Shown piece after piece: positions 53,991 to 62,337 of a DNA stretch of 64,000 nucleotides. Source of the DNA: an uncultured Psychroserpens sp. GTDB taxonomy: Bacteria > Bacteroidota > Bacteroidia > Flavobacteriales > Flavobacteriaceae. The DNA lies in contig NZ_CANNDQ010000003.1 of the NCBI RefSeq assembly GCF_947503375.1, positions 186,001 through 250,000 of the forward strand, written 5' to 3'. Each line of letters opens with the position of its first letter. Position 1 is the first letter of the stretch. The position numbers and the translations under genes were made by a program. Under the pieces are notes generated by a model. That model worked only from the letters and a program-made list of their open reading frames with translations, had not been told where the DNA came from and did not search any database.

Positions 53991-55672
53991 GATTTTTACT
54001 GAGTGAATATATTAATCTTTTAAAAGAAGATAAAGAACTTGATGTGTTGCTGACTGATCTGCTAGTTGGAATGAAATTTACAACTATCTCAAAGCCAATG
54101 AAAGGTCGTCAATTTGGTGTAGATATTTCAGCTGTAGGTATTGATCCAGAAGATGGTATTAAGAAGGTGTTTTTGTTCGCTGTAAAACAAGGTAATCTAA
54201 CAAGAACCACTTGGGATGGAGATGTCAACGCCATACGCTCAACTCTAAACCAAATTAAAGACACGTTTATTCCAACATCACTTACAAATCGTTTAAAAAA
54301 ACTTCCTAAAAAAATAATAGTTTGTACTAATGGTGTTATAAATCAAAATGTTTTAGTTGATTGGACACAATATATCGACCAGAATACTACAGATGCTGTT
54401 GAATATGATTTTTGGGGTACAGGCGAAATAACTGCAATGCTTGACGACTATCTTGTTAGTGAAAAACTATTTCCACAAGAATATCAATCATTATTAAGAA
54501 AGTCTTTGGCATTTTTAGATTTACCAGATTATGATTTATCACATTTCTATACGCTGATTCAAAAAATTTTAGACAAGCAACCCAAACAAAAAAGACAAAT
54601 ATTAAAAAAGTTAAGACTGGTACGATTATGCCTTAACATTATATATAAATGGTCTCAAGACAATAATAATTTGAAACCTTCAATTTATGCAAGTGAACGA
54701 TGTTTGTTACTAAGCTGGCACTTTATGCAAGAAGGTAATCATTTGGAGAAAAATTTTGTAAGACAGGAATTTTACAAAATCCATTCTTTAAAAAGAAATA
54801 TAGGTGTCTATTATTTTAACAAAGTTGCTAAACATTACAAAACAGAGCACAGTATATATAAATACAGCAGAAATAGTCTAGAGTACAGTCTTAATGTTTG
54901 GGAAGAAATAGGAATTATAGCAACAATAGGGTTAACGGAAATACAAGAGTTTAGAATCCATTATAGAGAAGGTAATGAAGAGCATGCTCAAACATATTAC
55001 CAAAGCGCTCTTTCAATTAGTAACGGATTATGTTTGTTTATAAAAAACAATCCACCTTCAAAATATCCAGAATACGATGTGCATAGTATTGAAATAGCTT
55101 TAGCACTTAACTTAATGAATTTTACAAGAAACTTTAACCCAGCCAAAAAATGGATTTCTGAAATGACTTTAGGTTTTAATAACAGATATAAAATAAATAA
55201 GTTTTTCCCATTGTTTAGAAAAAGTTATGATAAGCTGGTGGATATTCATAATGGAGATGAAGAATGTGAAATTCAGTCTTCAATGATAGTTCTTATATTG
55301 GCAGAATACACTTTAGTTTTAAAGGATGAAGACCTATATCAGTTTGTCCGCAAGATCCCTACTGAACTTTTTCCAGATTTGAACTTGCAAATATGGTTTC
55401 CACTTGAAGAAATGGAAAATAAAATATGTGTTCAGGATTATAGTCGTGGCGAAGGAACACTAAAACATTCTGTAACAATATACGAGAATGTAGAAGAGTA
55501 CAAAAAAGAAATGGTATCAGAAATGGAACTCTTCGGACCAGAAAAGGACTTTAAAATTTTTAAGCATAGTTTCGATATTGTTGCTCACGTTGCAAGTAGG
55601 CACTACAAAAGCCAGCCTTTTCCTTTAACGTGGCGAGTTTTAATGAAACAAGAAGTCTCAACAAAAGAATAG
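53987..55672 (+). CDS. Uncharacterised protein with possible restriction-endonuclease-like N-terminus, gene 2 of the operon
   Basis: The product is 561 aa. Residues about 15-175 resemble the Mrr/PD-(D/E)XK layout: helix, then GRQFGVDISAVG (D46), then a strand FLFAVKQG (K67), then a strand IIVCTNGVINQNVL. The residue two before K67 is Ala where active enzymes carry Glu, Asp or Gln, so activity is in doubt. The rest (about 190-561) is helical, perhaps TPR-like. No signal peptide is present. It is translationally coupled to gene 1 and 4 bp before gene 3. The function is unknown; a nuclease or nucleic-acid-binding role is an inference. Confidence 0.5.
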   Translation: MRFLLSEYINLLKEDKELDVLLTDLLVGMKFTTISKPMKGRQFGVDISAVGIDPEDGIKKVFLFAVKQGNLTRTTWDGDVNAIRSTLNQIKDTFIPTSLTNRLKKLPKKIIVCTNGVINQNVLVDWTQYIDQNTTDAVEYDFWGTGEITAMLDDYLVSEKLFPQEYQSLLRKSLAFLDLPDYDLSHFYTLIQKILDKQPKQKRQILKKLRLVRLCLNIIYKWSQDNNNLKPSIYASERCLLLSWHFMQEGNHLEKNFVRQEFYKIHSLKRNIGVYYFNKVAKHYKTEHSIYKYSRNSLEYSLNVWEEIGIIATIGLTEIQEFRIHYREGNEEHAQTYYQSALSISNGLCLFIKNNPPSKYPEYDVHSIEIALALNLMNFTRNFNPAKKWISEMTLGFNNRYKINKFFPLFRKSYDKLVDIHNGDEECEIQSSMIVLILAEYTLVLKDEDLYQFVRKIPTELFPDLNLQIWFPLEEMENKICVQDYSRGEGTLKHSVTIYENVEEYKKEMVSEMELFGPEKDFKIFKHSFDIVAHVASRHYKSQPFPLTWRVLMKQEVSTKE

Positions 55673-55676
55673 AATA

Positions 55677-56780
55677 ATGTCAAATCCAATAAAGCAACAT
55701 TATATACCACGTTCATATTTAAAGAACTTTGCAGTTGAAGGAAGAAAAAGAAATCATTTTGTCGATGTTTATAAAATGGACAATGATATGCTTTTAGAGC
55801 AAATAAGCACAAAAGATATTTGTTTTGAAAAAAACATTTATACAATTCCTGCCGAATCAGATGAAGTAAAATACGCCTTAGAAAAACATTATGCTGAAAA
55901 TGTTGATAGCGAGTTTCCAAAAATATATAAATTACTTGTTGATGAAAAGGTATTGACAGTTAGTCAAGAGCAAAAAATTCAAATACTATATGTATGTCTA
56001 TCATTATATTTTCGTACACCAAGAATTTTAAATCTTCAAAAAGGTATGAATAAACAAATCTTTGATAGGGCAGCTCATACAGCAAATGAACATGGTTTGA
56101 TAAAAATGAATTTATTTGGAGAGAAAATGGAATTTCATATTGATGAAATAGAGGAGGTTAAAAAACAGTACGATGAACGTTCAAGAACTGCCTTCTTAGT
56201 TAACCATCTTGAACAATGGGGAAACTTTGTTAAATACAAATACGATTGTACAATAAATGTAATTAAAATAGAAGATTCAAATGCGCCAATAATTACTTGC
56301 GATAATCCAGTTTCAATTAGGCATTTTGAAACTAATAAATTTCAAGGTTTATATGATCCCAAAGCAGTTATTACTTTACCCTTGGATCGTTCACATTATT
56401 TAGAGATTCATCCTAATGATTACGCAGATGGACAAACGAGAATTAATAGACTTACTCAAGACAGAGACTATGTATTTACAACAAATGGAGTTACACAACA
56501 GAATGCTGAAAACTTATTAGTAGCATACAAAGGAGATATTGATAAACATTTTGATATTCAAAACCATTATGAAAACCCAGAAAATGGAGAAGAGTTTTTG
56601 AAAAAAGCTAAATATAGGGCAGAGCAAGCCCTCGTTTTATTTGATGTTTTAAAGAAAAAAGGGTTTGTTTCAAAAGAGTTTATAGGTAAACTTAAAGAAC
56701 TTTTAGAACATCCATATTGTAAAGACGATATCCAAATGTTGAAGTACAAAAAGGTGCTATCAAAAATGGGTAAGTGGTAA
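55677..56780 (+). CDS. DUF4238 protein, gene 3 of the operon
   Basis: The product is 367 aa. The N-terminus NPIKQHYIPRSYLKNFAVEG is the DUF4238 signature. Other family features are the central PIITCDNPVSI and LPLDRSHYLEIHP and the late YVFTTNGVTQQNAENLLVAYK. DUF4238 proteins are of unknown function and scattered in accessory regions. It starts 4 bp after gene 2, so it is in the same transcript. There is no obvious terminator before the next gene. Confidence 0.8.
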   Translation: MSNPIKQHYIPRSYLKNFAVEGRKRNHFVDVYKMDNDMLLEQISTKDICFEKNIYTIPAESDEVKYALEKHYAENVDSEFPKIYKLLVDEKVLTVSQEQKIQILYVCLSLYFRTPRILNLQKGMNKQIFDRAAHTANEHGLIKMNLFGEKMEFHIDEIEEVKKQYDERSRTAFLVNHLEQWGNFVKYKYDCTINVIKIEDSNAPIITCDNPVSIRHFETNKFQGLYDPKAVITLPLDRSHYLEIHPNDYADGQTRINRLTQDRDYVFTTNGVTQQNAENLLVAYKGDIDKHFDIQNHYENPENGEEFLKKAKYRAEQALVLFDVLKKKGFVSKEFIGKLKELLEHPYCKDDIQMLKYKKVLSKMGKW

Positions 56781-56853
56781 ATTGATTATTTGTTTTTTGC
56801 AGTTTTATATCTAAACTTCTGTTAAACAAAATTTAGGAGTTGTTAAAATTTTA

Positions 56854-56861
56854 TACCTTTG
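56854..56861 (+). promoter_or_regulatory. -7 box before the HYC_CC_PP gene
   Basis: TACCTTTG matches TAnnTTTG. Transcription would begin just before ATG 56870, which rules out the earlier track start. Confidence 0.5.
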
Positions 56862-56869
56862 TACTCAAT

Positions 56870-57283
56870 ATGAAACAAGTATTCCATAAAGCAATGTCTT
56901 TGGCAATGGCTTTTGTAGTGTTACTCTCTACAATGTCATTTACGCTCAGTATGCATTATTGTGGAGATACTTTGGTAGAAACTGCTATGTTCCATAAAGC
57001 TGAAGGATGCGGAATGGAAATGGATAATCCTTCAACTGAAGGTTGTTCTATTACAAAAAAGAATTGTTGTAATGATGAACAATTGGTAGTTGATGGTCAA
57101 GACGAACTACAATTACAAGTTGACAAAATTTCTTTTGAACAACAAGTATTCATCGCTTCATTTGTTTATACTTATATTAACCTTTTTGAAGGTTTAGATA
57201 ACAATGTATCTTCTTTTGAAGAATACAAACCGCCACTCGTCATAAGGCAACTCTACAAAATTGACGAGACGTATTTAATTTGA
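56870..57283 (+). CDS. HYC_CC_PP-family protein
   Basis: The product is 137 aa from ATG 56870 (MKQVFHKAMSLAMAFVVLL). The three family motifs are visible: MHYCGD, KNCCND and KPPLVI. A signal peptide or anchor comes first. This Bacteroidota family is found next to copper and heavy-metal export genes; its Cys pairs suggest metal binding in the periplasm. It lies 108 bp before the RND pump gene, separated by a small hairpin. Confidence 0.88.
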   Translation: MKQVFHKAMSLAMAFVVLLSTMSFTLSMHYCGDTLVETAMFHKAEGCGMEMDNPSTEGCSITKKNCCNDEQLVVDGQDELQLQVDKISFEQQVFIASFVYTYINLFEGLDNNVSSFEEYKPPLVIRQLYKIDETYLI

Positions 57284-57303
57284 TTTTTAAACAATAGACT
57301 GAT

Positions 57304-57333
57304 TTATCCTATGACTTTATGTCATAAGGATAA
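57304..57333 (+). terminator. Hairpin between the HYC_CC_PP and RND pump genes
   Basis: TTATCCT pairs with AGGATAA and ATGAC with GTCAT, with one bulged A and loop TTTAT. It is not followed by a long T-run, so it may act as an attenuator or stability element. Confidence 0.45.
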
Positions 57334-57391
57334 TTTGCTGTATTCGGTGTTTTTCTAACGCCAATGTCTAACTGTTTAATAATCAAAGCCA

Positions 57392-60300
57392 ATGCTAAAT
57401 AAAAGCATCAAATTTTTAATAGAAAATAAACTCGTAGCAGTTCTGTTACTCGTCCTTTTTGTAGGATGGGGAACTGTAAACGCACCTTTTAATTGGGATA
57501 CAGGATTTTTGCCAAGCAACCCTGTAGCGGTTGACGCCATTCCAGATATTGGAGAAAACCAACAAATTGTATTCACAAAGTGGGATGGTCGTTCGCCACA
57601 AGATATAGAAGACCAAATCACTTATCCATTAACGACTTCTTTACTCGGTATTCCAGGAGTAAAAACCATTCGTAGTTCTTCTATGTTTGGGTTTTCAAGT
57701 ATCTATATCATTTTTGAAGAAGATATAGAATTCTATTGGAGTCGCAGTCGTATTCTAGAAAAACTCAATTCATTACCAAGTGGATTATTACCAGAAGGTG
57801 TTAATCCTGCATTGGGACCAGATGCCACAGGTTTGGGACAAATATTTTGGTACACTCTTGAAGGTAGAGATGAAAATGGAAATGTTACTGGTGGTTGGGA
57901 TTTACACGAACTGCGTAGCATTCAAGATTACTATGTGAAATATGCTTTATCTACTGCAAGCGGTGTTTCTGAAGTCGCTTCCATTGGTGGTTATGTACAG
58001 GAGTATCAGGTGGATGTCAATCCAGAGCTGATGCGTCAATATAACATTAGTTTAAACCAGATTGTAAAAGCGGTTAAAAGTAGTAATCAAGATATTGGTG
58101 CGCAGACTATAGAAATTAATCAAGCTGAATATTTAGTACGTGGTTTGGGTTATGTGAAATCTGTTGAAGATATTGAAAATGCTGTAGTTACTTCAGAGGA
58201 TTTTACTTCAATTAAGATTAAAGACATTGGTAAAGTATCATTAGGTCCAGCAACACGAAGAGGTTTATTGGATAAAGAAGGTGCGGAAGTCGTTGGTGGT
58301 GTTGTAGTGGCACGATATGGTGCAAATCCAATGGAAGTCATTAATAATGTAAAGGCGCAAATTGAGGAGCTGAAAGGTGGATTACCTTCAAAGGTATTGG
58401 CAGATGGACGAACATCTCAATTAACAGTTGTTCCTTTCTATGATCGTACCGAGCTTATTGAAGAAACATTAGACACGCTTAATGAAGCGTTGACACTAGA
58501 AATATTAATTACCATTTTGGTTATTATTGTTATGGTTTTCAATTTAAGAGCTTCTATTTTAATTTCTGGATTGTTGCCTGTCGCCGTATTAATGGTATTT
58601 GTTACCATGAAACTGTTTAACGTAGATGCCAATATTGTAGCACTTTCTGGTATTGCTATTGCAATTGGAACTATGGTAGATGTAGGCGTCATTCTCGCAG
58701 AAAATATGATTCGCCATCTCGATGATGACAAATTACGATTACGAGAAGATGGTACAGAGTTAACTACGAATGAAGTAGTTTATAATGCGACTGCCGAAGT
58801 TTCTGGAGCGATTTTAACTGCGGTATTAACTACAATTATCAGCTTCGTTCCTGTATTTACAATGATTGGTGCAGAAGGAAAATTGTTTAGACCATTAGCA
58901 TTTACCAAAACGATGGCGTTATCAGCATCTTTGGTTATTGCCTTATTTCTAATCCCACCATTAGCAGCTTATTTATTCAGAAAAACATCATTTAAAAAGT
59001 CATTTAAATACATCATAAATGGTGCTTTAATAATTGCTGGAATAGCAATTATGGTTACTGGATATTGGTTAGGGATTATTTTAATTGCTTTTGGTATTAC
59101 TAGTTTACTTGGAGTCTTGGGTAAACTAAATAAGAAAAACAGCAATCTTGTAAATATTATTATTTCGTGTACTGCCATTATTTTTTTACTTGCCGAATAT
59201 TGGAGACCACTAGGCTTTGACAGAAGTATTTTAGTCAATCTTATTTTTGTAGCTATTATTTGCTTCGGAATTTTAGGAATATTTTCAATTTTTAGAAGTT
59301 ATTATGGACAGATTTTAAACTGGGCTTTAGCAAACAAACTTTTGTTTTTAATTATTCCAGCAACTGTGCTTGTTTCTGGAGGATGGATTATGAACAATAC
59401 AGGAAAAGAATTTATGCCATCTTTAAACGAAGGCTCTTTTCTATTAATGCCAACCTCATTACCACACTCAGGTGTTGCCGAAAATAAACGTGTGCTTCAG
59501 CAATTAGATATGGCTGTAGCCACCATTCCAGAAATTGAAACCGTAGTAGGAAAGTCTGGTAGAACAGAATCTGCATTAGATCCTGCGCCTTTATCTATGT
59601 ACGAAAACATGATTCAGTATAAGTCTGAATACATGCGTAACTCAAAAGGAAAAAGACAACGTTACAAAGTAAATGACGATGGTGCTTTTGAGTTGAAAGA
59701 TGGAACATTTATCGCCAATCCTAATAATTCCGAAAATGTTGTTTTTACAAAAGTTATACATGCTCAACTTATCGAAGATAATGATGGCGAATTCTATCGT
59801 AATTGGCGACCAGAAATTAATAGTCCTGATGATATTTGGAATGAAATAGTTAGAGTTACTAAATTACCAGGAGTTACTTCTGCACCAAAATTACAACCGA
59901 TAGAAACCAGATTGGTAATGCTTCAAACAGGAATGCGTGCACCAATGGGAATAAAAGTAAAAGGACAAGATTTAAAACAAATTGAAGCGTTTGGATTGCA
60001 GCTAGAAACCATTCTTAAACAAGCAGAAGGTGTAAAAGAGCAAGCTGTTTTTGCAGATAGAATTGTAGGGAAACCTTATCTACTTATTGATATTGATAGA
60101 GAAAAAATAGCACGTTATGGTGTATCTATAGAAGATGTACAAAGTGTGCTGAAAGTAGCAATTGGCGGTATGGCTATTACTCAAACTGTAGAAGGAAGAG
60201 AACGCTATGCTGTTAGAGTGCGATACCCTAGAGAGCTACGAGGTAATCCAGAAGATATAAAAGGCATCTATATTCCTGTTGAAAAAGGAAGTCCTATTCC

Positions 60301-61120
60301 ATTAAGTGAATTAGCGACGATTCGGTATGAGCAAGGTCCACAGGTAATTAAAAGTGAAGACACCTTTTTAGTTGGCTACGTGTTGTTTGATAAATTAGAT
60401 GGGTTTGCAGAAGTTGATGTTGTTGAAAATGCGCAAGCTTTATTTCAACAGAAAATAGATTCAGGAGAATTAACTGTTCCAAAGGGCATCAGCTATAAAT
60501 TTACAGGCACTTATGAAAATCAGTTACGAGCAGAAAAAACGCTTTCTGTTGTCGTTCCATTAGCACTTGCTATTATTTTCTTGATTCTATATTTCCAATT
60601 CAAATCTGTTACTACGTCACTCATGGTTTTTACAGGAATAACAGTTGCTTTTGCAGGGGGTTTTATAATGATATGGTTGTACGGTCAAGATTGGTTTTTC
60701 AATTTTAGTTTGTTTGGAGAGAATATGCGAGACCTTTTCAATATGAAAACTATTAATTTAAGTGTTGCGGTTTGGGTAGGTTTTATAGCATTATTTGGTA
60801 TTGCTACAGATGATGGTGTCGTTATGGCAACATACCTCACGCAAACTTTTGAGCGTGAAAAACCTTCTGATAAAAAGAGTATTAGAGCTTCCGCTTTACA
60901 AGCAGCCGAAAAACGTATTCGTCCGTGTTTAATGACTACTGTAACTACCATTTTGGCGCTGTTACCAGTATTGACATCCACAGGAAAAGGAAGTGATATT
61001 ATGATACCTATGGCAATTCCAATATTTGGCGGAATGGTTATAGATATTACCTCTTATTTTATTGTACCGGTATTATACAGCTGGAGAGAAGAGTTTAAAT
61101 TGAAAAGAGCAAACAAATGA
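57392..61120 (+). CDS. cusA: CusA-type heavy-metal efflux RND transporter
   Basis: The product is 1242 aa. It is the inner-membrane pump of a tripartite Cu/Ag exporter driven by protons. Motifs of the CusA/CzcA group include VDAIPDIGENQQIVFTKWDGRSPQDIEDQITYPL, GIAIAIGTMVDVGVILAENMIRHLDD in TM4, MPSLNEGSFLLMPTSLP and GIATDDGVVMATYLTQTFE. The group is about 1040 aa in Proteobacteria; an added hydrophobic stretch near residues 530-640 accounts for much of the extra length. The outer-membrane gene overlaps its stop by 4 bases. Confidence 0.93.
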   Translation: MLNKSIKFLIENKLVAVLLLVLFVGWGTVNAPFNWDTGFLPSNPVAVDAIPDIGENQQIVFTKWDGRSPQDIEDQITYPLTTSLLGIPGVKTIRSSSMFGFSSIYIIFEEDIEFYWSRSRILEKLNSLPSGLLPEGVNPALGPDATGLGQIFWYTLEGRDENGNVTGGWDLHELRSIQDYYVKYALSTASGVSEVASIGGYVQEYQVDVNPELMRQYNISLNQIVKAVKSSNQDIGAQTIEINQAEYLVRGLGYVKSVEDIENAVVTSEDFTSIKIKDIGKVSLGPATRRGLLDKEGAEVVGGVVVARYGANPMEVINNVKAQIEELKGGLPSKVLADGRTSQLTVVPFYDRTELIEETLDTLNEALTLEILITILVIIVMVFNLRASILISGLLPVAVLMVFVTMKLFNVDANIVALSGIAIAIGTMVDVGVILAENMIRHLDDDKLRLREDGTELTTNEVVYNATAEVSGAILTAVLTTIISFVPVFTMIGAEGKLFRPLAFTKTMALSASLVIALFLIPPLAAYLFRKTSFKKSFKYIINGALIIAGIAIMVTGYWLGIILIAFGITSLLGVLGKLNKKNSNLVNIIISCTAIIFLLAEYWRPLGFDRSILVNLIFVAIICFGILGIFSIFRSYYGQILNWALANKLLFLIIPATVLVSGGWIMNNTGKEFMPSLNEGSFLLMPTSLPHSGVAENKRVLQQLDMAVATIPEIETVVGKSGRTESALDPAPLSMYENMIQYKSEYMRNSKGKRQRYKVNDDGAFELKDGTFIANPNNSENVVFTKVIHAQLIEDNDGEFYRNWRPEINSPDDIWNEIVRVTKLPGVTSAPKLQPIETRLVMLQTGMRAPMGIKVKGQDLKQIEAFGLQLETILKQAEGVKEQAVFADRIVGKPYLLIDIDREKIARYGVSIEDVQSVLKVAIGGMAITQTVEGRERYAVRVRYPRELRGNPEDIKGIYIPVEKGSPIPLSELATIRYEQGPQVIKSEDTFLVGYVLFDKLDGFAEVDVVENAQALFQQKIDSGELTVPKGISYKFTGTYENQLRAEKTLSVVVPLALAIIFLILYFQFKSVTTSLMVFTGITVAFAGGFIMIWLYGQDWFFNFSLFGENMRDLFNMKTINLSVAVWVGFIALFGIATDDGVVMATYLTQTFEREKPSDKKSIRASALQAAEKRIRPCLMTTVTTILALLPVLTSTGKGSDIMIPMAIPIFGGMVIDITSYFIVPVLYSWREEFKLKRANK

Positions 61121-62337
61121 AAAGAATAATTTATACACTCATAGGTTTATTAACTTTTAGTGTTTCTAATGCACAAGAATTAGAAACGCTTATTAATGAA
61201 GCATTAAATAAAAATCCTGAAATTCAAAAGTTTGAATTACAGTATAGTATTGCTTCCGAAAAAGTGAATGAAGTAAATACATTGCCTAATACCGAATTTG
61301 GTGTGGGTTACTTTGTAAGCGAGCCAGAAACCCGAACAGGAGCGCAACGCTTCAAAGTATCAGCAAAACAAATGTTGCCTTGGTTTGGTAATATTACCAC
61401 AAGAGAAAACTATGTGAGTGCTTTGGCAGATGCTAAATACGAGGACATTGTTATTGCCAAAAGAAAACTGATGGCTTCTGTATCGCAATCCTATTATAAT
61501 CTCTACGCTAATAAAGCAAAACAAGACGTTTTAAACGAGAATATTAAACTACTTAAAACCTACGAAACGTTAGCATTAACATCGGTTGAAGTTGGCAAAG
61601 CTTCAGCTGTAGATGTTTTACGATTGCAAATGCGTCAAAATGAAATGCAACAGTTATTAGATGTTTTAAGTCAACAATTTTTAGCAGAACAAACTACTTT
61701 TAATAAGCTTTTAAATCGTGATAAGGATGTACAAGTTTCTGTTATTAATGAGTTAATAATTCCTTCAGAAGATTTTGAAATCAATTCTGGAAATTTATCT
61801 CTACATCCTGAATTACTAAAATTCGATAAACTCTATCAGTCGGTAGAGCAATCTGAATTATTGAATCAAAAAGAAAGTAGTCCAATGATTGGTTTCGGTT
61901 TAGATTATATCAATGTTGATAAACGTCCTAACATGGATTTTAGGGACAATGGAAAAGATATCATTATGCCAATGGTATCAGTATCAATTCCCATATTTAA
62001 TAATAAGTACAAATCCCAAACCAAACAAAATGAGTTGCAACAGCAAGGGATTTTAGTACAAAAACAAGAGCGCACAAATGCATTAGAAATACTATTAGAT
62101 AAAGCAGTAAACGATAAGATTTCAGCAAGAATAAGTTATGCAACCCAAACGAAGAACTTAAAGCAAGCTAAAGACGCTGAAGAGATTCTTATTAAAAATT
62201 ACGAAACAGGAACGATTGATTTTAATGACGTTTTGGACATACAAGAATTGCAACTGAAGTTTCAAATAAATCAAATTGAGTCTGTTAAAATCTACTATGT
62301 GCAAACTACAATTATTAATTATTTAACACAGCAATAA
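61117..62337 (+). CDS. TolC-family outer-membrane efflux protein
   Basis: The product is 406 aa. A signal peptide (IIYTLIGLLTFSVSNAQ) precedes two halves of long helices with TolC-like heptads (IRQ... LYANKAKQDVLNENIKLLKTYETLALTSVEVGKASAVDVLRLQM and NYETGTIDFNDVLDIQELQLKFQINQIESVK). The VGKAS and YETGTIDFNDVL turns are the typical hairpin motifs. It forms the exit duct for the pump encoded just upstream (4-bp overlap) and overlaps the ATPase gene by one base. Confidence 0.93.
   Translation: MKRIIYTLIGLLTFSVSNAQELETLINEALNKNPEIQKFELQYSIASEKVNEVNTLPNTEFGVGYFVSEPETRTGAQRFKVSAKQMLPWFGNITTRENYVSALADAKYEDIVIAKRKLMASVSQSYYNLYANKAKQDVLNENIKLLKTYETLALTSVEVGKASAVDVLRLQMRQNEMQQLLDVLSQQFLAEQTTFNKLLNRDKDVQVSVINELIIPSEDFEINSGNLSLHPELLKFDKLYQSVEQSELLNQKESSPMIGFGLDYINVDKRPNMDFRDNGKDIIMPMVSVSIPIFNNKYKSQTKQNELQQQGILVQKQERTNALEILLDKAVNDKISARISYATQTKNLKQAKDAEEILIKNYETGTIDFNDVLDIQELQLKFQINQIESVKIYYVQTTIINYLTQQ

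Noticed and set aside
55603-55920. Minus-strand 105-aa ORF across the junction of operon genes 2 and 3
   Set aside because: Fully inside the coding frames of the plus-strand genes, with no recognisable domain; a shadow ORF.
52300-56800. Integrase or transposase gene that would define an island
   Set aside because: None of the frames in or around the operon shows a tyrosine/serine recombinase or DDE motif; the island idea rests on the tRNA context only.
57376-60981. Several minus-strand ORFs inside the RND pump gene
   Set aside because: All lie opposite the clear CusA reading frame and show no family features.
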